In this document: positions 1 through 6,580 of the stretch, in pieces
How positions within the stretch are numbered: the first letter of the stretch is position 1
Layout of the letters: each line of letters begins with the position of its first letter
DNA from: Nitrososphaerota archaeon
GTDB lineage: Archaea; Thermoproteota; Nitrososphaeria; Nitrososphaerales; Nitrosopumilaceae
Reading direction: 5' to 3'
NCBI GenBank assembly: GCA_030611185.1
Contig: JAUWQG010000006.1
Location: 1-23,451, forward strand
DNA length: 23,451 nt
Program-made: the position numbers and the translations under genes
Notes under the pieces: generated by a model
Told to the model about the DNA's origin: nothing
What the model saw: the letters and a program-made list of their open reading frames with translations, nothing else
Database searches by the model: none

Positions 1-1
1 T

Positions 2-454
2 GGAGCTGGTCCAATGATTGGTGGAATTGATCAATTAGAAAGATTGGGTCTTACAATAGGAAAGTTGTCACCACAAATCCTCAAAAAAATTAAGGCCCGT
101 TTCCCACCAACTGTTCCAATCCATAATGGTAATCCTGCAGATGTAGGTGGTGGTGCAACTGCCGATGACTATAGATTTGTCATTGAACAATTCTTAGCTG
201 AAAAAAATATTGATATCGCTATGCCGTGGTTTGTCTTCCAAGATGATCCACTTGAAGAAAAAATTGTCGGTTATCTAGCTGAACTATCAAAGAAAAAGAA
301 GAAACCAATTTTGGTTGGATGTAATGGTGGTCCATACACTGAAAAAATGGTAAAATTAGTTGAGAAACACAATGTCCCAGTTTATCAAGACCTTAGAACT
401 TGGGCTGAAGCTGCATCTGCATTAGCTCAATGGGGCAAAGTACTCGGAAAATAG
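2..454 (+). CDS. ADP-forming acyl-CoA synthetase, C-terminal part (probable 3-hydroxypropionyl-CoA synthetase)
   Basis: Only the last 150 codons are present; the frame is open to the window edge, so the ATG at 14 is internal. The visible part looks like the C-terminal succinyl-CoA-ligase-type domain of ADP-forming acyl-CoA synthetases: an NPADVGGGATADDY segment near residues 44-57 of the fragment and the usual ending in which a Val-Pro-Val-Tyr strand is followed by an Ala-rich helix. ATP-grasp and CoA-binding domains, if fused, lie upstream. In Nitrosopumilus an enzyme of this family sits directly before a crotonase gene and activates 3-hydroxypropionate with ATP and CoA in the 3HP/4HB carbon-fixation cycle, and the same order is seen here. 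The substrate is inferred from context; 4-hydroxybutyrate or acetate cannot be excluded from this fragment. Confidence 0.8.
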   Translation, partial: GAGPMIGGIDQLERLGLTIGKLSPQILKKIKARFPPTVPIHNGNPADVGGGATADDYRFVIEQFLAEKNIDIAMPWFVFQDDPLEEKIVGYLAELSKKKKKPILVGCNGGPYTEKMVKLVEKHNVPVYQDLRTWAEAASALAQWGKVLGK

Positions 455-490
455 AGAACATTTAAGTCTCGTGTGCCTTCGCAAATTATC

Positions 491-1252
491 ATGTCACTAG
501 TTACCACATCTACTTCTGATGGCATTTGTACAGTCAAAATCAACAGACCAGACAAACTCAATGCCATGAACACAGATGTTGCAAAGGAACTCATACAAAC
601 TTTTGAGAACCTGAACCATGATGAAAACGTAAAAGTTATCATCCTAACTGGCGAAGGCGAAAAGGCATTCTCTGCAGGTGCAGACATTGAATATATGTCA
701 AAAATTTCTGCAGACGAGTCAGTAGAGTATGCAAAAACAGGTCAGCTCGTAACATCTACAGTTGAGCTTGTAAAACAACCTACAATTGCAGCCATAAACG
801 GTTTTGCTTTAGGCGGTGGTTGCGAACTTGCAATGTCATGTGATATTAGAATTGCAGCTGATACTGCAAGACTAGGTCAACCAGAAGTTACAATCGGTAT
901 TCCTCCTGGATGGGGTGGAACTCAAAGATTGATGAGAATTGTGGGAATAGCAAAGGCAAAAGAAATTGTCTACACTGGCAAGATGGTAAAAGCAGATGAA
1001 GCAAAAGAAATTGGCTTGGTAAACCAAGTTGTTCCTCTTGCAGAATTACAAGGAGAGGCTTTGAAGATGGCACAAAAGATAGCTGGAAACTCTACGATGG
1101 GTGTTCAGATGTCAAAGGTTGCCATTAACAAAGGAAGAAACGCAGACCTTGATACAGGTCTTTCAATTGAACTTCTAGCTTGGAGAAACTGCTTTACACA
1201 TCCTGACAGAGAAGAGAGAATGACTGCTTTTGTCAATAAATCAAAAAAATAG
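491..1252 (+). CDS. Crotonase-family enoyl-CoA hydratase (probable 3-hydroxypropionyl-CoA dehydratase / crotonyl-CoA hydratase)
   Basis: A full crotonase of 253 residues. The oxyanion-hole segments SAGADI (61-66) and GGGC (108-111) are visible. Both catalytic glutamates of true hydratases are kept: Glu112 in GGGCELA and Glu132 in GQPEVTIG. This favours hydratase/dehydratase chemistry over the isomerase or hydrolase branches. In thaumarchaea the homologue next to the ADP-forming synthetase removes water from 3-hydroxypropionyl-CoA and also hydrates crotonyl-CoA, serving two steps of the 3HP/4HB cycle; that dual role is taken from the family. I chose the ATG at 491 over the in-frame GTG at 473, because the six extra residues resemble no crotonase N-terminus. 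It lies 36 nt after the synthetase stop, so co-transcription is likely. Confidence 0.88.
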   Translation: MSLVTTSTSDGICTVKINRPDKLNAMNTDVAKELIQTFENLNHDENVKVIILTGEGEKAFSAGADIEYMSKISADESVEYAKTGQLVTSTVELVKQPTIAAINGFALGGGCELAMSCDIRIAADTARLGQPEVTIGIPPGWGGTQRLMRIVGIAKAKEIVYTGKMVKADEAKEIGLVNQVVPLAELQGEALKMAQKIAGNSTMGVQMSKVAINKGRNADLDTGLSIELLAWRNCFTHPDREERMTAFVNKSKK

Positions 1253-1263
1253 GCTACTCCCAA

Positions 1264-1282
1264 TTTCCTTCTTATTTTTATT
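1264..1282 (+). terminator. T-rich tract after the crotonase gene
   Basis: A pyrimidine-rich run with five consecutive T, 12-30 nt after the crotonase stop codon, with no stem-loop. Archaeal termination commonly uses such T tracts. It fits the end of the carbon-fixation transcript, but AT-rich DNA gives such runs by chance. Confidence 0.35.
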
Positions 1283-1388
1283 AAAGATAAAAAATCTAAA
1301 TTACTAATAAAAAACCTCAAGCCTAGTTTTTTTGATTTCCTTAGAAACATGAATTAATATCTGACTAGAAGAACATTATGTTAAGATC

Positions 1389-1970
1389 ATGGTATCGGGA
1401 AGGGAGCAGCAGCAGAAAAAAGAGACCACAAGAAGCATAACCTATAGACTTCCAGAGAAAATGATAGACGAACTTGATGGAGAAGCAAAGCAAAAAAAAA
1501 TTTCTCAAAACGTTTTGGTTAGGCAAATTATGGAAAGATATCTCCAATGGGGCAGATACTCTGAAAAAATCGGAATGATTCCAGTTCCAAAAGAAATTCT
1601 TGAAACTTTGGGTGAAGAACTTGATGGAAGGGACATAGATGAAATAATCAACGTCGTATTTCCTATGATAAAAAATACTGTTATGTTCATAAAAGGTGGA
1701 TATGATTTGGAGCGCTGTATTGAAACTTTGGAGGATTACATGAGAGCATCTGGAATGAACTCTGATCACAGAGTGGATGGTGAATTGCATTCTTTTATCA
1801 TTCAGCATGATTTGGGTATGAAATGGTCTGTTTTTACGGAGCAACTTTTAACGCAAGTTTTTAGAAACTTTGCATCTGATAAAGATCTAAAGTTTCAGAC
1901 AACAGATTCTACTGTAATTTTAAAAGTTGCGCTGGGGTCTGATTTTAACGAACATCATTATCAAAGCTGA
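1389..1970 (+). CDS. Uncharacterised protein with a ribbon-helix-helix-like N-terminus
   Basis: 193 residues, unrecognised as a whole. Residues 12-53 look like a ribbon-helix-helix or related DNA-binding unit: a basic start, a short strand SITYRLP, then two helices, the second containing ISQNVLVRQIMERYL. The remaining 140 residues form a mixed alpha/beta region with a hydrophobic VVFPMIKNTVMFI segment near residue 90 and an ending rich in beta strands. This C-terminal part may be a sensor or dimerisation domain, which is inference. The gene stands alone, 136 bp after the crotonase gene, and an AT-rich TTAATAT about 30 nt before the ATG could be its TATA element, giving a nearly leaderless mRNA. 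Possible targets include the adjacent carbon-fixation genes, but nothing in the sequence proves this. Confidence 0.75.
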   Translation: MVSGREQQQKKETTRSITYRLPEKMIDELDGEAKQKKISQNVLVRQIMERYLQWGRYSEKIGMIPVPKEILETLGEELDGRDIDEIINVVFPMIKNTVMFIKGGYDLERCIETLEDYMRASGMNSDHRVDGELHSFIIQHDLGMKWSVFTEQLLTQVFRNFASDKDLKFQTTDSTVILKVALGSDFNEHHYQS

Positions 1971-2014
1971 TATTCAATTCAGTCATTGAAATATTTGTAA
2001 TCAATATAAAATCT

Positions 2015-2413
2015 ATGAACACTACGAACACCACATTACAGCTGTGGATAAAGAAACTTTTGGATAATTCTGTCTTATCTGTCAACTCTACGGTTCCAGC
2101 TTATGAGGCAGCAAAATTAATGGAAAACTCCAAAGCAGGTGCAATTATAGTTTTAGAAAACCAAGTCCCTGTTGGGATGGTGACAAATCGGGATTTCACA
2201 GAAAAAATAATTGCTCACTCTTACCCTGCTGATACTCCAATTAGGCGAATAATGTCCACACCACTAATATTCATCAATCCTGAAACTGAAATTAATACTG
2301 CAGCTGAACTAATGGCCTCAAAAAAAATTCGTAAACTTCCTATAATTAGTGACGATAGTGTGATTGGAATGGTAATTGCATCTGATGTTGCCTTGGCAAT
2401 TCCAGAGCAGTGA
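2015..2413 (+). CDS. Small protein with two CBS domains
   Basis: 132 residues made of a tandem CBS pair and almost nothing else: CBS1 about 12-70 (with AGAIIVLEN and PVGMVTNRD) and CBS2 about 76-130 (with MSTPLIFINPE, ASKKIRKLPII and GMVIASDV). The GMVTNRD and GMVIASD ends are typical of CBS units that bind adenine nucleotides in the cleft between the two repeats. No catalytic or transport domain is attached, so it probably senses energy charge or AdoMet and acts on a partner protein; the partner is unknown. Stand-alone CBS pairs are numerous in thaumarchaeal genomes. It is 44 bp after the HTH-like gene and could share its transcript or use AT-rich boxes at 1988-2012. Confidence 0.88.
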   Translation: MNTTNTTLQLWIKKLLDNSVLSVNSTVPAYEAAKLMENSKAGAIIVLENQVPVGMVTNRDFTEKIIAHSYPADTPIRRIMSTPLIFINPETEINTAAELMASKKIRKLPIISDDSVIGMVIASDVALAIPEQ

Positions 2414-2495
2414 TCGCTTAATTTTTTGAAAATTTGATAAAATTTCAAGTTTGAAACTATTTTCTTGAATTACTAGTGTGTCTGGTGGGAAAAGC

Positions 2496-2504
2496 TTATT
2501 ATAA
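2496..2504 (+). promoter_or_regulatory. TATA box of the Fe-S carrier gene
   Basis: TTATTATAA lies 25-33 nt before the ATG at 2529, the spacing expected for an archaeal TATA element when transcription starts at or next to the start codon. No Shine-Dalgarno sequence is present, which agrees with a leaderless mRNA. Confidence 0.55.
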
Positions 2505-2528
2505 TTTGAAGTGTCTTTTTTTGTTATT

Positions 2529-2879
2529 ATGGCATCTGAACAAACCCAAAAATTGGTCACTGTCACACCTAAAGCTGCTGAGAAGATTGCCGAGTTTATG
2601 AAAGAAGAAACTGACAATCCTGAATACCTTCGAGTATATGTTCAAGGTGGAGGCTGCTCCGGTCTATCTTATGGAATGGGCTTTGAAAAAGCACCAGAAG
2701 AAGACGACTTGGTACTAGAAGAAAACGGTGTAAAACTAATCATAGACAGTTACAGTGTAGACCATCTAAAAGGTGCAAACGTAGACTACATTGAAAGCCT
2801 AATGGGCTCAGGATTTAAAATCAACAATCCAAATGTTACAAATTCCTGTTCATGTGGTTCCTCTTTTAGCACTGAATAA
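2529..2879 (+). CDS. A-type iron-sulfur carrier (IscA/ErpA/HesB family)
   Basis: 116 residues, the normal size for an A-type carrier. The three invariant cysteines are present: Cys43 in GGGCSGLSYG, and Cys107 and Cys109 in the C-terminal SCSCGSSF. These bind an iron or [Fe-S] unit that is handed to apo-proteins in the cytoplasm. I start at the ATG at 2529; a GTG at 2511 in the same frame would add six residues that do not fit the family, and the TATA box would then be too close. The gene stands alone between the CBS protein and the primase. Likely clients are the many Fe-S proteins of an ammonia oxidiser, which is inference. Whether it corresponds to IscA, ErpA or SufA cannot be decided from the sequence. 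Confidence 0.93.
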   Translation: MASEQTQKLVTVTPKAAEKIAEFMKEETDNPEYLRVYVQGGGCSGLSYGMGFEKAPEEDDLVLEENGVKLIIDSYSVDHLKGANVDYIESLMGSGFKINNPNVTNSCSCGSSFSTE

Positions 2880-2884
2880 TCAAG

Positions 2885-2904
2885 TTCTTTATTTTTCATT
2901 TTCT
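2885..2904 (+). terminator. T-rich tract after the Fe-S carrier gene
   Basis: A run of T interrupted by A and C that begins six nt after the stop codon, with no stem-loop. It is a candidate archaeal T-tract terminator separating the monocistronic Fe-S carrier gene from the primase gene. Confidence 0.4.
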
Positions 2905-3023
2905 GATTTCTCTACTGTGTATTGAAATAATTTTGAAAAATTCTTGGAAAATTTTAAAAGTTTGGCTCGTGTTCTTGCGATACCCTCATATATCGAGAAA
3001 CGAAAAGACAACCATGAAAATTA

Positions 3024-3030
3024 AGGAGAT
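3024..3030 (+). promoter_or_regulatory. Shine-Dalgarno site of dnaG
   Basis: AGGAGAT ends nine nt before the ATG at 3040. It sets the dnaG start and shows that this gene has a real 5' leader. A TTTTAAAAG element at about 2950-2958 could be the TATA box, giving a leader of roughly 60 nt; the transcription start is inferred. Confidence 0.6.
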
Positions 3031-3039
3031 GAACAATTT

Positions 3040-4185
3040 ATGCCTCAATCAGGAATCGTCAAATATCACGTTAAACTTTCCTATGAAGTTGATGGGCTCG
3101 TTGAAAGGGCAGATATAATCGGAGCAATCTTCGGCCAAACAGAAGGACTGTTGGGCCCGGAGATGAACCTGAATGAGCTGCAACGAGTTTCTAAAGTTGG
3201 ACGCATAGAAGTTGATTCAAAATCAACTGCAAATACGACCAACGGTGGAGCTGTTATTCCAATGAGTACTGATATTGACACTTGTGCATTAATTGCCGCA
3301 GGAATTGAAAGCATCGACAAAGTTGGTCCATTTGATTGCAAGTTCAAATTAGAATCAATTGATGATGTTAGAGCTGCAAAGAAGGACGATATTGTAAAAC
3401 GTGCAAAAGAAATCAAACAACGCTGGGCTACTAAAACCGTAAGCGAAGGCGAAAATATGCTAAAAGATGTGCATGAAGGTGATGTAGGTAAACTAAGCAC
3501 ATATGGTCCATCTAAACTAACTTGCAGTTCTGGTGTGTTTGACTCCCCATGGATAATTTTAGTGGAAGGAAGAGCAGATGTGATTAATCTTCTAAGGGCA
3601 GGATATGATAACGTAATAGCAATTGAAGGTGCAAAAATTGATGAATCAATTAAAGAAATATGTAAAAATAAAGACAATGTAGTTGCATTCCTTGATGGTG
3701 ACAGAGCAGGCGGTTTCATCTTAAAGGAGCTTACATCTGTGGTAAATCTTGATTATGAATTACAAGCAGACAAAGGTGTGGAAGTTGAAGAATTAACTCC
3801 CCAAAGATTAGATGAAATTCTAAAACCTATTAAAGAAGAAATAGAAAGTGGAGGACCAGCTCCGGCTACTCTCAAAAATGAAGATGATAAACCAACAGCT
3901 GAACTAGCTGCCAAAGTTTTTCCAGATCTAAATGAAACACTAGAAGCAGTAGCTTTGGATAGTGATCAAAAAGAAATATTCAAAGTACCAATAAGTGAAG
4001 TTGTAAGCAAACTATCCACTCAATCAGGAATAAAATATCTTCTTCTAGATGGAATAATCACTCAGAGACTCTTAGAAGGTGCAAAAAATGCTGGTATTGA
4101 ATGCGTTATTGGTCATAGAGTTGCAAAATTATCAAACTTTGATGGCCTAACTCTAAAAACATTTGGTGACCTAGGCGTAGCATAG
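3040..4185 (+). CDS. dnaG: Archaeal DnaG-type primase
   Basis: 381 residues with the archaeal DnaG layout: an N-terminal alpha/beta region (1-165), a central TOPRIM domain (about 171-245) and a low-complexity acidic linker leading to a C-terminal region. TOPRIM landmarks are Glu176 in ILVEGRAD and the Asp219/Asp221 pair in FLDGDRAGG, which bind the catalytic magnesium ions. The bacterial zinc-binding and DnaB-interaction domains are absent, as is normal in archaea. Archaeal DnaG makes short RNA primers in vitro and is also a stable subunit of the RNA-degrading exosome, where its N-terminal region contacts the Csl4 cap; both roles come from the family. It is followed after nine nt by the riboflavin kinase gene, so the two probably share a transcript. 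Confidence 0.95.
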   Translation: MPQSGIVKYHVKLSYEVDGLVERADIIGAIFGQTEGLLGPEMNLNELQRVSKVGRIEVDSKSTANTTNGGAVIPMSTDIDTCALIAAGIESIDKVGPFDCKFKLESIDDVRAAKKDDIVKRAKEIKQRWATKTVSEGENMLKDVHEGDVGKLSTYGPSKLTCSSGVFDSPWIILVEGRADVINLLRAGYDNVIAIEGAKIDESIKEICKNKDNVVAFLDGDRAGGFILKELTSVVNLDYELQADKGVEVEELTPQRLDEILKPIKEEIESGGPAPATLKNEDDKPTAELAAKVFPDLNETLEAVALDSDQKEIFKVPISEVVSKLSTQSGIKYLLLDGIITQRLLEGAKNAGIECVIGHRVAKLSNFDGLTLKTFGDLGVA

Positions 4186-4194
4186 GGTTTCTAG

Positions 4195-4881
4195 ATGACT
4201 GAACTGAAAATTCAGCACATTCTAACTCTAACCTATCTTTTATCAAAAGGAGCAAAATACAATTTTGTTACAACCACCACCTCATCACTTGGAAAGAGTA
4301 TTAAAAAATCACAGCAAGCAGCATCCAAACATTTGCTAGAGCTTGAAAACAGTAATTTTATCGAGAGGATAATTAGCGGAAGAAAAATCTCGGTGAAAAT
4401 AACTCCCAAGGGATATTCTGAAATGGTAAAATTGTCACAAGCCCTGCAAAAAAGCCTAACCTCTTCATCATCAAACGTTTTGCTGAAAGGAACCTTAGTT
4501 TCTGGAATGGGTGAGGGTGCATACTATATGTCCCTCAAAGGATACACCAAGCAGTTCAAATCAAAAATTGGATATGTCCCATTTCCTGGAACTTTTAATG
4601 TAAAACTTGGAAAAAAAGAATACACCGAGGCCATAAGACAATTCGAAGGGATGGAGGGAATACACATTGATGGCTACTCTGATGGAAAAAGAACCTACGG
4701 ATGGGTAAAATGCTTCAAGGCAAAATTAAATTCCTCATTTGACTGTGAGCTTATTCGATTAGAGCGAACCCACCACGACACATCAACAATCGAGCTTATC
4801 TCAAAAAACAATCTGAGAAAAACAGCAAAGCTTTCTGATGGCTCTAAAATAACAATCACAATTCCAATCAATGGAAAATAA
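4195..4881 (+). CDS. ribK: CTP-dependent riboflavin kinase with N-terminal HTH (RbkR type)
   Basis: 228 residues in two parts. Residues 1-88 form a winged helix-turn-helix (a SQQAASKHLLELE recognition region, a wing near GRKISVKITPKG). Residues 96-226 are the archaeal riboflavin kinase domain, with LVSGMGEGAYYMS (101-113) for CTP binding and PFPGTFNVKL (129-138) in the active site. The kinase converts riboflavin to FMN with CTP instead of ATP. Archaeal proteins with this HTH-kinase fusion (RbkR) have been described as both enzyme and transcription regulator of riboflavin genes. The regulatory role here is inferred from the architecture, and I did not find an operator. It lies nine nt after dnaG and converges with the FAD synthase gene with one base between the stops. 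Confidence 0.92.
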   Translation: MTELKIQHILTLTYLLSKGAKYNFVTTTTSSLGKSIKKSQQAASKHLLELENSNFIERIISGRKISVKITPKGYSEMVKLSQALQKSLTSSSSNVLLKGTLVSGMGEGAYYMSLKGYTKQFKSKIGYVPFPGTFNVKLGKKEYTEAIRQFEGMEGIHIDGYSDGKRTYGWVKCFKAKLNSSFDCELIRLERTHHDTSTIELISKNNLRKTAKLSDGSKITITIPINGK

Positions 4882-4882
4882 C

Positions 4883-5500
4883 CTAGATACCGTGAATGTT
4901 CTCGCCGTACTTTTTTTCTATAATTGAACTTGACACTTCTGGAATGGGGGATTGAAGTCTTGCAACCGTTACATCGAGATTTATTTTCTTGCAGCCCTCT
5001 GTGATGAACTTTTCTTGGTGAACTTGATCATATCCCAAGGCAATAATTTGAGGACGGATTAAATCCACTGTCTTGAAGAGGTCTTCTTCATTTCCTACAA
5101 TTCCTACGTCAACTACTGATAGGGCATCAACCAGCATCTTTCTTTGGTCTTGGGAATGAAGGGGAAGGCGCTTTTTCATTTTCTCAGCAGTCTTGTCAGT
5201 AGCAATTGCTACAACCAAAACATCGCCAAGGTCCTTGGCTGCCATTAGGGTGTGAATATGACCTGGATGAATAATATCAAAAACTCCCCCTGCTAAAACT
5301 ACCTTTAGTGAGGTTCGCCCCAGTTCGGTCAGAGTTTTCCTGTCTTCATTTATCAGTTGATTTACTATACACTCGTCAATTTTTGAATCAATTACCTCTT
5401 CAGTAATTCCTCCTTTCTCTTTGATTATTTCTACAGGTGACTTATCGCTAATTGACGCTACATACATTGATGATAAAATTAATTTCTCTATTGATTTCAA
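4883..5500 (-). CDS. ribL: Cytidylyltransferase-family FAD synthase (RibL-like) with N-terminal HTH
   Basis: 205 residues. Residues 1-65 resemble a winged helix domain (ITEEVIDSKIDECIVNQL, then a wing with TLTELGR). Residues 66-205 are a nucleotidyltransferase of the cytidylyltransferase family, with GGVFDIIHPGH (HPGH at 78-81) binding the nucleotide and the C-terminal SSSII standing in for the family's STT/SST motif. Archaeal RibL joins FMN and a nucleotide to give FAD. The convergent neighbour is the riboflavin kinase, which makes FMN, so the pathway assignment is well supported. Related enzymes that use glycerol-3-phosphate or other substrates are the alternative. The start is a TTG at 5500, preceded by a TTTTCTAGAAAA palindrome at 5506-5517; an ATG at 5467 is possible but would cut into the HTH. 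Confidence 0.82.
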   Translation of the reverse strand: MKSIEKLILSSMYVASISDKSPVEIIKEKGGITEEVIDSKIDECIVNQLINEDRKTLTELGRTSLKVVLAGGVFDIIHPGHIHTLMAAKDLGDVLVVAIATDKTAEKMKKRLPLHSQDQRKMLVDALSVVDVGIVGNEEDLFKTVDLIRPQIIALGYDQVHQEKFITEGCKKINLDVTVARLQSPIPEVSSSIIEKKYGENIHGI

Positions 5501-5542
5501 CTTTATTTTCTAGAAAACACCCTCTCTTTAATTCATCGCTGG

Positions 5543-6580
5543 TTACATTTTGGGAGCAAGGCCCTTTGCCAATCTTAATGCATCCACTAGCCCATCGGCG
5601 TATCCTATACTCAGTATGGCCACCTCATCTTGCCCATCTTCTAAAAATTTTTCAGCATCCTGAATGTACAGCTCTGCATTTTCCAGGATAACTTTGAACT
5701 CTTTTTGACCTTTGTAGTGTGGTACTATTTCCTCTAGAGCTTCTCTTACCATGGGCACATACTTTTTCATCATTTGTACTGAAATTTTTTTTGTCTTCTC
5801 CGAGTTGTCAAAAGGCTCATCGAGACAATCTCCAAGTATTTTGAGGGCATCTGATTCGGTAAAGTGAAGTCGCCCTGTCACTATTACGGTGTGTGGGGGT
5901 TTTCCAAAATCCATTTTTTGCAAACTGGAAATTTTTCCTGAAGTGACGGCTTGATCTTTGAATCCTATTCTAGATGCAACAATTGCATAGGTTGACGAAT
6001 TTATCACATTTCTTTTTTGACCTTTTTCTGTTTCAATCAAACCCGTCAGGGCATCTTTTGGATCCAAGAAAAAATCTTTATCCTGATTGTATTCTAATAG
6101 TAAAACCGTGTGGTTTCCCTCGATGATGTTTTTGTAAATCACAAAGTATGGCGTGGTCAGTGATTTCATCTCACTCATTATGGTTGCAATCCTGCCAATT
6201 TTGTAAAAGTGAAGACCACACTCTCCAATCATCGAAGTTAGAGATGACGATGCATGAATGGATTGTGTTTTTATTTTTTCTTGGATGGCACGCGTCCTCA
6301 ACTCGATATGAGTGGTGGCAATGTAAGGATCACCATAAGATAGCAAAACTACTTTTTTCCTCTTTGCATTTTTCAAAATTTCATTTCCATCCTCGACTAA
6401 CCATCTTTTTGCGGGTTTGAATTCACCATGTGTCATTTTTTTAATTTTAGCAAGATCAGATTTACCAATAGGGCTAGTAAACTGCTCCAAGTAAACGATG
6501 TCTGCTTTTGATAAAATATCCTGCGCCTCAAGAGGTATGGATTTTGCACCTGAAATTCCTAACCCTACAAAATAAAGCAT
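5543..6580 (-). CDS. dphB: Diphthine synthase with C-terminal DUF357-like extension
   Basis: 345 residues, about 85 more than usual for DphB/Dph5. Residues 1-257 are the AdoMet-dependent tetrapyrrole-methylase fold: the N-terminus MLYFVGLGI, then SYGDPYIATTH (81-91) and SLTSMIGECGL, which shape the AdoMet site. The enzyme methylates the modified histidine of elongation factor 2 on the way to diphthamide. Residues 258-345 are an alpha-helical unit resembling the DUF357 family, with YIQDAEKFLEDGQ and an alanine/glycine-rich helix YADGLVDALRLA. The fusion may tie EF2 modification to another process, which is unknown. The ATG overlaps the lysK stop by one base (TAATG), so it is translated from the lysine-gene transcript. 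Confidence 0.92.
   Translation of the reverse strand: MLYFVGLGISGAKSIPLEAQDILSKADIVYLEQFTSPIGKSDLAKIKKMTHGEFKPAKRWLVEDGNEILKNAKRKKVVLLSYGDPYIATTHIELRTRAIQEKIKTQSIHASSSLTSMIGECGLHFYKIGRIATIMSEMKSLTTPYFVIYKNIIEGNHTVLLLEYNQDKDFFLDPKDALTGLIETEKGQKRNVINSSTYAIVASRIGFKDQAVTSGKISSLQKMDFGKPPHTVIVTGRLHFTESDALKILGDCLDEPFDNSEKTKKISVQMMKKYVPMVREALEEIVPHYKGQKEFKVILENAELYIQDAEKFLEDGQDEVAILSIGYADGLVDALRLAKGLAPKM

Noticed and set aside
473..490. GTG start six codons upstream for the crotonase
   Set aside because: The ATG at 491 matches the usual crotonase N-terminus and the added residues have no family support.
1365..1844. A 159-codon minus-strand frame opposite the HTH-like gene
   Set aside because: The product is rich in Phe, His and Ser in the manner of antisense translation of Lys/Glu-rich genes, and the plus-strand frame has a plausible promoter and start.
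2933..3118. A 61-codon plus-strand reading frame before and into dnaG
   Set aside because: It overlaps the primase start in another frame, its product resembles no family, and the region is explained by promoter, leader and Shine-Dalgarno site.
3081..3719. A 212-codon minus-strand frame opposite dnaG
   Set aside because: It lies fully within a clearly identified primase gene, is Ser/Ala-rich low complexity, and looks like the complement of a real coding frame.
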